NCBI RefSeq assembly: GCF_947488025.1
Contig: NZ_CANKYS010000019.1
Location: forward strand, 1-36,688
Source: an uncultured Nocardioides sp.
GTDB taxonomy: Bacteria; Actinomycetota; Actinomycetes; Propionibacteriales; Nocardioidaceae
DNA: 36,688 bases
Direction of reading: 5' to 3'
Each line of letters begins with the position of its first letter. Positions within the stretch are counted from its first letter, which is position 1. The notes under the pieces were generated by a model that saw only the letters and a list, made by a program, of their open reading frames with translations, was not told the DNA's origin and did no database searches. The position numbers and the translations under genes were made by a program. Below are positions 30,824 through 36,688 of the stretch, in pieces.

Positions 30824-31192
30824 AGCTGCTCCTGAGATGGGTGCGAAGAAGTCGATCAAGCGGGCGGGGTGGACAGTCGCGACTGTCTGGTCATGATTCA
30901 AGCGGCCCGTCTTGGCGACCTCGTGAAAGCAGGCCCCCACAGGCGGCTGTGAGCGGCCGTCGGAGGAAACCAAGTCATGTCGGGGAACCGCACACGCCAA
31001 CGGGGCGGCGACAAGAGAGTGGTCCTGAGACAGTCTCCTACGCTCAGGCGGTGGGAATTTCAAGTGGGTTGCCGTCACAGCTGCCCCGGTCCCCCCTTGC
31101 GCCGGGGCAGCTCAGTGGCTTCTTAGGAGCCGCAGGTCAAGCATTCGCTTGTGCAGGCCCCCTTGCCGAAGGTAGTCGCTGGCTCCGGTCCC
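30824..31192. other. Intergenic stretch between pentapeptide and serine hydrolase genes
   Basis: No gene is supported. The region holds the terminator hairpin at 31079-31112 and the leader of the pentapeptide gene. Confidence 0.5.
31079..31112. terminator. Terminator hairpin downstream of the serine hydrolase gene
   Basis: AGCTGCCCCGG (31079-31089) and CCGGGGCAGCT (31102-31112) form a perfect 11-pair stem over a 12-base loop. It lies about 80 bases beyond the serine hydrolase stop on the minus strand. Confidence 0.7.
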
Positions 31193-32533
31193 TCAGGGTT
31201 CCTGCGAACGCCGGGCGCTCCGCTGCAGGAGGTGGACCAGTCCGGGCCGCCCGGACGCGTCCTTGTGAGAGAACCCCAGCCCGACGAGCACCTCGACGTT
31301 GGGCATCCGGAACGCGTGCACACCCGGCGAGGCCTCCCATACGGGGCATTGCTCTAGCTCGATGAACAGGCCGCCGCGCGCCCCGCGGTTGCGGCTCGAG
31401 AGCACCGTCGCGCCGCTGGCGTCGGCGTCCACGACGAACTCGGCGGACTCCCACTGGTAGACGCCGTGCAGACGGGGGTCGCGGGCGCGGGGCAGCCGGG
31501 TCTCGTCGAGCTGTGGCGCGACCGCGCCGAGCACGGCGGCGGATGTCTCGGGCAGGAGGTCGAAGTACGGCCAGCGACGGGTCCAGGCGTTGGCGAACAG
31601 CGCGAGTGCCGTGCCGCGCGAGGGAGCGATGCGCAGGTAGGTCTCCTGGCCGGCGTCGGCCCCGCGGGAGTCCAGGACCCGCTCCTGCCAGCGCGAGCCG
31701 ATCCATCCGATGCCGGCGTCGGCCCAGTAGGGGTCGTGCATCTGCACGCGGGGCTCGCAGAGTCGGTCGCTGGCGGCGGCCGTGAGCAGCCGATCGGGAT
31801 CGTGGGCGCCCCGGAGGCAGTCGCGCGTGGCGGCGATGGCGTCGGCGGCGGAGCCGAACAGGGACGCGGTCGCCGCGATCGCCCGAGGCGCGAGGGGGAC
31901 CGGGAGGGTCAGCATGGTCCCCGCGCGGTTCGGGACGTGCCCGCGAGCCGTACCGGCGGCGCTGCGCACGCTGTCGTCGGTGGTCGCGCCGACGGCGCCG
32001 AGGGGCGTGAGGACCCGGTCGGGCAGGTAGTCGTGCCAGCCGCGACCGAGCACCCGCTCGATGCACGCGGCAGCGATGAGGAAGGCATGGTTGTTGAGGG
32101 AGTACGTCTCGCCCGGCTCGGCGATGCGCTCGAGGTGGCTCGCCCCCTGCATCACGGCCTCGACCGCCGACGGGGGCCCGTCGGCGTCGAAGGACCCGAC
32201 GAGCCCCGACGAGTGGGAGAGCAGGTCGCCGAGCGTGACGGGTCGTCCGTCGGGGCCGTCCGGAAGGGCGAGGCCGGGGAGGTACTCCGAGGGGGGTGCG
32301 TCCAGGCTCAGGCGGCCCTCGTCGACCACGGTCATGCCGGCCACTGCTGTGACCGTCTTGGTGAGGGAGGCGAAGGGGAACCGGGTCTCGGGGGTGATCG
32401 GTGCACCGCCGTCCGCCACCGCGCCCGAGCAGACCGTCCACGTCTCGTGTGCGTCGCCGATGGCCAGCTGCGCACCTGGCATCCCGGTGCGCCCGACGAG
32501 GTTGTCGAGCTCCTGCTGGGCCAGGTCGAGCAC
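31193..32533 (-). CDS. Beta-lactamase-fold serine hydrolase
   Basis: The 446-residue protein belongs to the class C beta-lactamase/esterase/DD-peptidase superfamily. SxxK is FASLTKT (Ser56, Lys59), LLSHSSGL is the conserved helix motif, and the Tyr-x-Asn region reads GETYSLNNHAFL. Here the residue aligned with the usual catalytic Tyr (WSYNN or YSN pattern) appears to be Leu146, with a Tyr two residues earlier. No signal peptide is visible, so it probably works in the cytoplasm, for instance as an esterase, amidase or acyltransferase in the adjacent biosynthetic cluster. The GTG at 32533 is the first start in frame. The upstream 100 bases in another frame look like an adenylation-domain start. 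It is divergent from the MFS exporter. Confidence 0.82.
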   Translation of the reverse strand: MLDLAQQELDNLVGRTGMPGAQLAIGDAHETWTVCSGAVADGGAPITPETRFPFASLTKTVTAVAGMTVVDEGRLSLDAPPSEYLPGLALPDGPDGRPVTLGDLLSHSSGLVGSFDADGPPSAVEAVMQGASHLERIAEPGETYSLNNHAFLIAAACIERVLGRGWHDYLPDRVLTPLGAVGATTDDSVRSAAGTARGHVPNRAGTMLTLPVPLAPRAIAATASLFGSAADAIAATRDCLRGAHDPDRLLTAAASDRLCEPRVQMHDPYWADAGIGWIGSRWQERVLDSRGADAGQETYLRIAPSRGTALALFANAWTRRWPYFDLLPETSAAVLGAVAPQLDETRLPRARDPRLHGVYQWESAEFVVDADASGATVLSSRNRGARGGLFIELEQCPVWEASPGVHAFRMPNVEVLVGLGFSHKDASGRPGLVHLLQRSARRSQEP

Positions 32534-32634
32534 GTCGGACAGCGACGTCCCTGCTCCACCACGGCCGGAGCGTCCGGGGTCTCGTCAGACCGGCGCGCCA
32601 GCATGCCGTCAAGGGTCTGCACCACGGTGTCCAC
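32534..32634 (-). pseudogene. Possible remnant of an adenylation-domain N-terminus
   Basis: A GTG-started minus-strand frame from 32634 reads MDTVVQTLDGMLARRSDETP, then DAPAVVEQG. The next in-register piece, in the serine hydrolase frame, is TSLSDVLDLAQQELDNLV. Together these resemble the first 45 residues of NRPS adenylation domains (L...F......TPDAPAL....LSY.EL...A..L). If real, a one-base indel near 32545 separates it from the hydrolase, which would then be a fusion with an adenylation-domain leader. The match is short and may be chance. Confidence 0.35.
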
Positions 32635-32743
32635 CCGGATATGGTGGGACCACGACCGGGCCTTCGCTCATGGGACGCATCCCAAGAGTCGTGAGGCTCG
32701 CCCACCAAGGTGCCGGGGAGATCCAGACTTTAGACTCGCCCGC

Positions 32744-34063
32744 ATGTCTGACTCGGGCACCACGACGACTCCTGCCACCCTGTGGCGCCATCGACCCTTC
32801 ATGGCGTTGTGGTCGGGGCAGACTGCCTCGCAGATCGGCTCAGCGCTCACGGTCCTGGTGCTGCCGCTCCTCGCCATCGAGGAGCTCGGCGCCGGTCCCC
32901 AGGAGCTGGGCATCCTGCGCGCGATGTTCGCCTTCGCCGCGATCATCGCCGCCGCCCCCAGCGGCGTCATGGTCGACCGCGCCCGCAAGCGTCACGTGAT
33001 GGTGGGCTGCGACCTCGTGCTCGCGGCGTCCCTGGCCTCGGTGCCCGTCATGGCGCACTACGGCGTGCTGACGATGCCGTACCTCTACGTCGTGGCGTTC
33101 GTGAACGGTGTCTTCGGGATGATCTACGGCATCGCCTACCACGCCTACGTGCCGCGGCTCGTCGGCCGCGCCCTGTTGCAGGACGCGAACTCCAAGATCG
33201 CTGCGACCGAGTCCGCCGCGAGGATCTCGGGGCCTGCTCTGGGTGCGGCGATGGCCGCGTGGATCGGAGCCGCGCTGACCCTGGTCCTCGACGCCTTCAC
33301 CTATCTCTTCAGCGCCGTGCTGACGTGGTTCTTCACCCCGCCCGAGAGGCACCAGAAGCGGGCTGCGGACGAGCCCCGCCCCAGCATGTGGGTTGAGGCT
33401 CGCGACGGTGTCCGCGTCGTGTTCGCCAACCCGACGCTGACCCAGACCGCGCTGACCACCATCGGCTCGATGATGGCCCTCGCCATGGTGGACGCCGTGC
33501 TGATCTACTACATGGTCAGCGTGCTCGACGTGTCCAAGGGGGTCCTGGGCGCGGTCTTCGCGATCGGCGAGGCCGGCGGGCTCATCGCGGCTGCGCTGGC
33601 GTCCAAGCTGATGACCACCTACGGCGGCGCGCGGATGATGTGGATCGCGGCGATGATGTCCCCGCTCGCGTTCCTTCCGCTGCTGGCGACCCCGGCCACG
33701 GCGCCCTACCTGATCACGGTCTACATCTTCTGCACCGCTGCGCGCTTCGTCACCTTTGACATCGCCCAGTACGTCTACCGGCAGTCGGCCTGCCCGCCCG
33801 AGATGTTCGGACGGATGACGGCGTCGATCCGGCTCGGCATCGCGGTCAGCATGGTGATCGGTGCACTGCTGGGCGGCTTCTTCGGCGACCTGTACGGCCC
33901 CAAGTTCTCCCTCGGCGCTGCCGCGGTCGTGGTCTGCGTGGCCAGTCTGCCGGTGCTGTTCTCACCGCAGCTCCGGCGCGCGAAGCACATCGACGAGCTC
34001 CCGGGGTGCGACGGCGAGCAGACGCTCGGCGCCGCGGAGCGCGAGGACGCCGTGTCGCGCTGA
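32744..34063 (+). CDS. MFS-type exporter
   Basis: The 439-residue membrane protein has 11-12 predicted helices and the MFS layout. LWRHRPFMALWSGQTASQIG begins helix 1, GVMVDRARKRHVMV is the motif A-like loop between helices 2 and 3, and a central cytoplasmic loop (PPERHQKRAADEPRP) separates the halves. It resembles drug and siderophore exporters of the MFS_3 type. The ATG at 32744 is chosen because the protein aligns from there; the open frame upstream to 31466 is the antisense shadow of the serine hydrolase gene. It precedes the carrier-protein operon by 164 bases on the same strand and probably exports its product. Confidence 0.88.
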   Translation: MSDSGTTTTPATLWRHRPFMALWSGQTASQIGSALTVLVLPLLAIEELGAGPQELGILRAMFAFAAIIAAAPSGVMVDRARKRHVMVGCDLVLAASLASVPVMAHYGVLTMPYLYVVAFVNGVFGMIYGIAYHAYVPRLVGRALLQDANSKIAATESAARISGPALGAAMAAWIGAALTLVLDAFTYLFSAVLTWFFTPPERHQKRAADEPRPSMWVEARDGVRVVFANPTLTQTALTTIGSMMALAMVDAVLIYYMVSVLDVSKGVLGAVFAIGEAGGLIAAALASKLMTTYGGARMMWIAAMMSPLAFLPLLATPATAPYLITVYIFCTAARFVTFDIAQYVYRQSACPPEMFGRMTASIRLGIAVSMVIGALLGGFFGDLYGPKFSLGAAAVVVCVASLPVLFSPQLRRAKHIDELPGCDGEQTLGAAEREDAVSR

Positions 34064-34227
34064 GCCCTCGCAGCCGGGCGAGCCAGGCTCAGCAGCGATC
34101 GTGGCGCTCGTGCAGGAGCACGTCCGAGGCGCCTGTGCGGACGAGCTGCTCGACCAGCGGGTCCTGGGCCGCGAACGCAGCGCCGCAGGCCCTGCCTACG
34201 GTGAGACCAATCGAGAGGAGCTCTTGC

Positions 34228-34464
34228 ATGAGCAACGACGGCGAACAGATCCGGTCCCACATCACCACGGCGTGGCGGTCCGTCCTCGGCACCGACGAGG
34301 AGTTCGAGGATGACGACGACTTCTTCCTGATGGGCGGTCACTCGCTCCTCGCGCTCTTCGTGGCCGAGCACCTCGAGCAGAGTCTCGAGCGCGAGGTGCC
34401 GATGCAGACCGTGCTCGACAACCGGCGACTGGGCGAGCTCGCGACGGCGCTCGTCACGCGATGA
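34228..34464 (+). CDS. Stand-alone acyl/peptidyl carrier protein
   Basis: The 78-residue protein has a carrier-protein four-helix pattern: IRSHITTAWRSVLGTDEEFE, then the 4'-phosphopantetheine site FFLMGGHSLLAL (Ser39), helix 2 (FVAEHLEQSLE) and VPMQTVLDNRRLGELATALV. The GGHS box and the VPMxTVxxxxxLxxLA end are of the NRPS peptidyl-carrier type. It carries a thioester-bound amino acid or acyl group for dedicated enzymes. A GAGAGGAG site precedes the ATG. The start of the PPTase gene overlaps its stop (ATGA), so the modifying enzyme is made with it. No adenylation or condensation domain is intact in the window. Confidence 0.9.
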   Translation: MSNDGEQIRSHITTAWRSVLGTDEEFEDDDDFFLMGGHSLLALFVAEHLEQSLEREVPMQTVLDNRRLGELATALVTR

Positions 34465-35141
34465 CCGCCACCGTCGCCGTCGCGCACGCCGCGCCCGAGC
34501 TGCTCGACGGACTGGACCTGTCCCTGGTCCCCGAGAGCGAGCACGCGAGGTTCGCCAAGCGTCGGCGAGAGGACGACCGGCTGTCCTTCCTCGCGGCGTG
34601 GGCGGTGGCGTCGAGGATGGTGGCCGATCGCATGGAGACCGACGTGGACCAGCTGCGGGTGGTCCGCACCTGCATCCACTGCAGCTCGGAGGAGCACGGC
34701 AAGCCGCAGTTCGTGGACAGCGGACTGGACCTGTCGCTCAGCCACACGCGTGGCGGGGTCGCGGTCGCCCTCGGCACCGGCTGCGAGGTGGGTGTCGACA
34801 TCGAACGGGTGCCGGCCGAGCCCTGGCCGCCGGAGATGGTGCGAGTCGTCGTGGGTGACGACGAGCCCATCCCGTTCCCCGGCCAGGAGGTGCGCGTCTG
34901 GACGGCCAAGGAGTCGGTGGTGAAGTGCCTGGCCGTGGGGCTCATGGCGCCGGTCAAGGACCTGGCGATCGCCTTCAGGCCAGAAGGACCGGTCGTGGTG
35001 CGCTGGGACACCCGCCCGGACGTGGTCGACGATCTCGTCCTGCGCGAGCTCGACGTTCCGGAGGACTTCAGCGCGACGCTTGCCGTACGCGTCGCCGGCG
35101 GAGCGGATTCCCTCGACCTGGACTACGAGAGCCTGACATGA
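34461..35141 (+). CDS. Sfp-type 4'-phosphopantetheinyl transferase
   Basis: The 226-residue protein converts apo to holo carrier proteins by attaching phosphopantetheine from coenzyme A. Motifs: SLSHTRGGVAVAL (P2-like substrate-binding region), GVDIERV (Mg-binding Asp and Glu) and WTAKESVVKCLAVGL (W-x-x-KE-S-x-x-K). GKPQFVDSGLDLSLSH gives the expected order. It overlaps the carrier gene by four bases upstream and the biotinyl-domain gene by four bases downstream, so it most probably activates that carrier. The middle CIHCSSEEHGKPQF shows the CxxC often seen in actinobacterial members. Confidence 0.92.
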   Translation: MTATVAVAHAAPELLDGLDLSLVPESEHARFAKRRREDDRLSFLAAWAVASRMVADRMETDVDQLRVVRTCIHCSSEEHGKPQFVDSGLDLSLSHTRGGVAVALGTGCEVGVDIERVPAEPWPPEMVRVVVGDDEPIPFPGQEVRVWTAKESVVKCLAVGLMAPVKDLAIAFRPEGPVVVRWDTRPDVVDDLVLRELDVPEDFSATLAVRVAGGADSLDLDYESLT

Positions 35142-35461
35142 ACGGTGGCGACCCCTGTCGCGGTTGCGCGATCGGGGTGGCAAGTCCGGGCCACGACGTC
35201 CACATCCGCACCGAGGTGCCGGGAGTCATCCTCTCCGTGGGCGTGCGTGAGGGGGAGCACGTGACCGAGGGCCAGCACGTCGCGCTCCTGGAGTCGATGA
35301 AGATGGAGATCCCGGTGCTCGTGGAGAAGGCCGGACGCGTGGCCAAGGTGCTCGGCCGGTCGGGTGACTGGATGGGCGCGGGTCAGGTGCTGGCGCTCGT
35401 GGAAGGCGCGCAGCGGCCGCTGGGGTCGACTGCGCACGACGAACAAGGAGCAGACAGGTGA
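35138..35461 (+). CDS. Biotinyl/lipoyl-domain carrier protein
   Basis: The 107-residue protein is a single biotinyl-lipoyl swinging domain: EVPGVILSVGVREGEHVTEG, then the attachment motif LLESMKMEI (Lys55) and GRVAKVLGRSGDWMGAGQVL. ESMKM is the biotin-type motif of acyl-CoA carboxylase carriers. A CRGC pair at residues 7-10 is unusual. No carboxylase or biotin ligase lies in the window. Its start overlaps the PPTase stop (ATGA) and its end overlaps the Aat-like gene (GTGA). It may be the carrier of a distant carboxylase, or a repurposed carrier or acceptor in this pathway. The last 17 residues are a polar tail. Confidence 0.85.
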   Translation: MNGGDPCRGCAIGVASPGHDVHIRTEVPGVILSVGVREGEHVTEGQHVALLESMKMEIPVLVEKAGRVAKVLGRSGDWMGAGQVLALVEGAQRPLGSTAHDEQGADR

Positions 35462-36261
35462 CGACACCTTTGCCGGGTGCCCGACCGGGCCCGGGGCCCG
35501 AGGAGGTCCCGTACGCGATCAGCACGCACATCGACGCGGAGCGGATCATGGCTGGAGTCAGGCGCGGCGAGGTCGTGCTGCCGAGCGAGAGTCCCAAGTG
35601 GAGCGAGGTGCTCAGGCACCGCTTCGCCGGGGTCGACCTCGTCGACTACGACCATGACGAGCCGACGGGTTTCGAATACGTCTGGTGGCGTCCCACTCCC
35701 GCGTGCGTCATCGACACCGGTGCCATCCGCGTCGGGACGAGCCTGCGCCGCGCCCTGCGTCGCAACGGTTGGACCTCGACGGTGGACGGCGCCTTCGAGC
35801 GGGTGCTCGACGAGTGCTCGCAGGACCGCCGTCCGTCGTGGATCACCCCGCGCTACCGCGCGGTGCTGGGCGAGCTCTTCGACGACGGTTGGGCGCACAG
35901 CATCGAGGTGTGGGACGGAGACGACCTCGTCGGGGGAGGGTTCGGTTTCGGGTGGGGCCAGGTGCTGACTCTGGAGTCCCTCTTCTCCCGGGCCGACGAC
36001 GGTTCTCGCGCGGCGGTCGCCGACGTTAGCGCGCGCGCCGAGTCCGCTGGCGTGCGCTTGATCAACCTTCAGTGGCCCACTGCCCACTGCCAGCGAGTGG
36101 GGGGACACGAGGTCCCGCGTGATCATCTCCTCGAGGCGTTGTCCGCCGCTGAGGGTCGTCTTGCGCTCCCGACTGGCCGAGCGGACGTCGCGCGGCTCCT
36201 TGACCGCTCGTCCTACGGCGGGGCGCCAGCCGACAGCCCCGACGACGCTAGTCGGCGGTGA
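35458..36261 (+). CDS. Aat-like aminoacyl-tRNA-dependent transferase
   Basis: The 267-residue protein aligns with leucyl/phenylalanyl-tRNA--protein transferase (Aat, GNAT fold), which moves an amino acid from tRNA to a protein N-terminus. Matching blocks: EYVWWRPTPACVID (WWSPxPR), GWTSTVDGAFERVLDECS, PSWITPRYRAVLGELFDDGW, AHSIEVWDGDDLVGGGFGFG, LTLESLFSRADDGSRAAVAD (GESMFS, Glu kept) and VRLINLQWPTAHCQRVGGHE (LIDxQ). In E. coli Aat the last block holds Asp186 and Gln188. Here the Gln is kept but the Asp is Asn. Start: GTG overlapping the previous stop. Its place beside a carrier protein and PPTase suggests a tRNA-dependent biosynthetic acyl transfer rather than protein degradation. Confidence 0.82.
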   Translation: MTTPLPGARPGPGPEEVPYAISTHIDAERIMAGVRRGEVVLPSESPKWSEVLRHRFAGVDLVDYDHDEPTGFEYVWWRPTPACVIDTGAIRVGTSLRRALRRNGWTSTVDGAFERVLDECSQDRRPSWITPRYRAVLGELFDDGWAHSIEVWDGDDLVGGGFGFGWGQVLTLESLFSRADDGSRAAVADVSARAESAGVRLINLQWPTAHCQRVGGHEVPRDHLLEALSAAEGRLALPTGRADVARLLDRSSYGGAPADSPDDASRR

Positions 36262-36544
36262 AGCCCTCGCGCCGGGCGCGTTCCTCGAGCGTCTCGAACG
36301 CGTAGGAGAAGATCACCTGCCAGCTGCGATGACCGAGGACCTCCTCACGGCGCTGGCACGAGCGCCACTCGTCGCGCCTCGGCCTCGCTGGTCGCAGCAC
36401 CCGATCGCGTCGCCGCCCACCAGCAGGCTGTCGGCGCCGGTGGTCCAGATGGCATCGTTGCGGAATAGACCGACGAGCTCGTCGAGCACCGCGACAGCAG
36501 CTATGGGGCTCCGAGGTCCTTCCGCTAGGAGTCGGCCCGCTCAT
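36248..36544 (-). pseudogene. Degraded gene with readable C-terminus
   Basis: On the minus strand, one frame reads IAAVAVLDELVGLFRNDAIW and then TTGADSLLVGGDAIGC. A different frame gives the end, CQRREEVLGHRSWQVIFSYA and FETLEERARREGFTAD, to a stop at 36248. Both pieces look like real protein and appear to be parts of one gene split by indels between about 36320 and 36430. The family is not recognised. The same frame as the C-terminal piece stays open through the tandem repeats to the window edge, but that is probably fortuitous. It is convergent with the Aat-like gene and overlaps its 3' end by 14 bases. Confidence 0.4.
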
Positions 36545-36586
36545 CGAAATCGAAACCGGTCGCCCTATTGACGCTCCCGGGATAGC

Positions 36587-36688
36587 AGCGGGATCGTCGC
36601 GCGGGACGCGCGCAGCGGGATCGTCGCGCGGGACGCGCGCAGCGGGATCGTCGCGCGGGACGCGCGCAGCGGGATCGTCGCGCGGGAC
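36587..36688. repeat. 27-bp tandem repeat array running off the right edge
   Basis: The unit is AGCGGGATCGTCGCGCGGGA followed by CGCGCGC. Three exact copies (36587-36613, 36614-36640, 36641-36667) are followed by 21 bases of a fourth at the window end. Each unit contains the hairpin-forming GCGCG-GGA-CGCGC. Being 27 bases, the unit keeps frame (S-G-I-V-A-R-D-A-R on the plus strand, V-P-R-D-D-P-A-A-R on the minus strand), but no start codon precedes it on the plus strand after the TGA at 36569. Confidence 0.85.

Noticed and set aside
31137..32708. A 523-residue minus-strand open frame overlapping the serine hydrolase gene
   Set aside because: It is very rich in Arg, Pro and Gly, has no motif, and reads another frame of the same strand as a clearly coding gene; a high-GC shadow.
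31466..32743. An 865-residue reading of the MFS exporter frame starting far upstream
   Set aside because: The first 426 residues are antisense to the serine hydrolase; MFS homology starts at ATG 32744.
36248..36688. A repeat-protein gene reading VPRDDPAAR units on the minus strand into the C-terminal scrap
   Set aside because: The middle of the frame is Arg/Ser-rich shadow sequence while another frame there looks coding; the open frame is probably a product of high GC.
1..36688. CRISPR arrays, tRNA or rRNA genes
   Set aside because: No spaced direct-repeat array, cloverleaf or ribosomal RNA sequence was recognised on reading both strands.

Overview
The window is high-GC DNA with frequent GTG/TTG starts, a class E sortase, an ECF sigma factor with a membrane partner, NarL-type two-component genes and many secreted proteins and lipoproteins. 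That points to an actinomycete. A Nocardioides-like (Propionibacteriales) host is plausible, but nothing in the window proves the genus. No rRNA, tRNA or CRISPR array was seen. Much of the left half is accessory DNA with insertion-sequence remnants and frameshifted genes.

Layout. 1-2.0 kb: class E sortase, then two small exported proteins and a strong terminator. 2.2-6.3 kb: IS21 istB remnant, a secreted trypsin-like protease (frameshifted) followed by a lipoprotein, a toxin-antitoxin pair, and a decayed serine resolvase. 6.7-7.9 kb: fragment of a DUF3883-like gene and a decayed deaminase toxin with a SUKH-like immunity gene. 8.0-9.9 kb: GlxA/AraC regulator divergent from a monooxygenase, then an ISL3 scrap. 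9.9-15.6 kb: a frameshifted secreted beta-domain protein, a two-component system with an NTF2-like protein, a CPBP protease and small membrane/lipoproteins. 16.0-18.1 kb: IS21 istA fragment abutting an apparently intact IS30 element. 18.2-22.0 kb: secreted crystallin-fold protein, ECF sigma/anti-sigma pair, DUF1772-LysE operon with divergent TetR. 22.3-26.1 kb: five-gene export operon (small secreted protein, lipoprotein, peptidoglycan-binding adaptor, ABC ATPase, permease) behind a good promoter. 26.3-29.8 kb: Abi/HEPN protein, intact resolvase, and a second protease-lipoprotein pair. 30.1-30.8 kb: pentapeptide-repeat protein. 31.2-36.3 kb: serine hydrolase, divergent MFS exporter, and an overlapping operon of carrier protein, Sfp-type PPTase, biotinyl-domain protein and an Aat-like aminoacyl-tRNA transferase. 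The right edge enters a 27-bp tandem repeat.

How the genes may work together. The strongest candidate for an undescribed system is the 34.2-36.3 kb operon: a stand-alone carrier, its own activating enzyme, a biotinyl carrier without a carboxylase, and an L/F-transferase homologue with an altered active-site residue. With the adjacent exporter this suggests a small tRNA-dependent biosynthetic or modification pathway. The second candidate is a module of secreted S1 protease plus short three-cysteine lipoprotein. It occurs twice, once on the outer side of each of two related resolvase genes that lie in direct orientation about 21.6 kb apart. The third is the five-gene export operon, whose layout resembles bacteriocin-type peptide export loci. 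These functional readings are inference; gene family calls rest on motifs visible in the translations.
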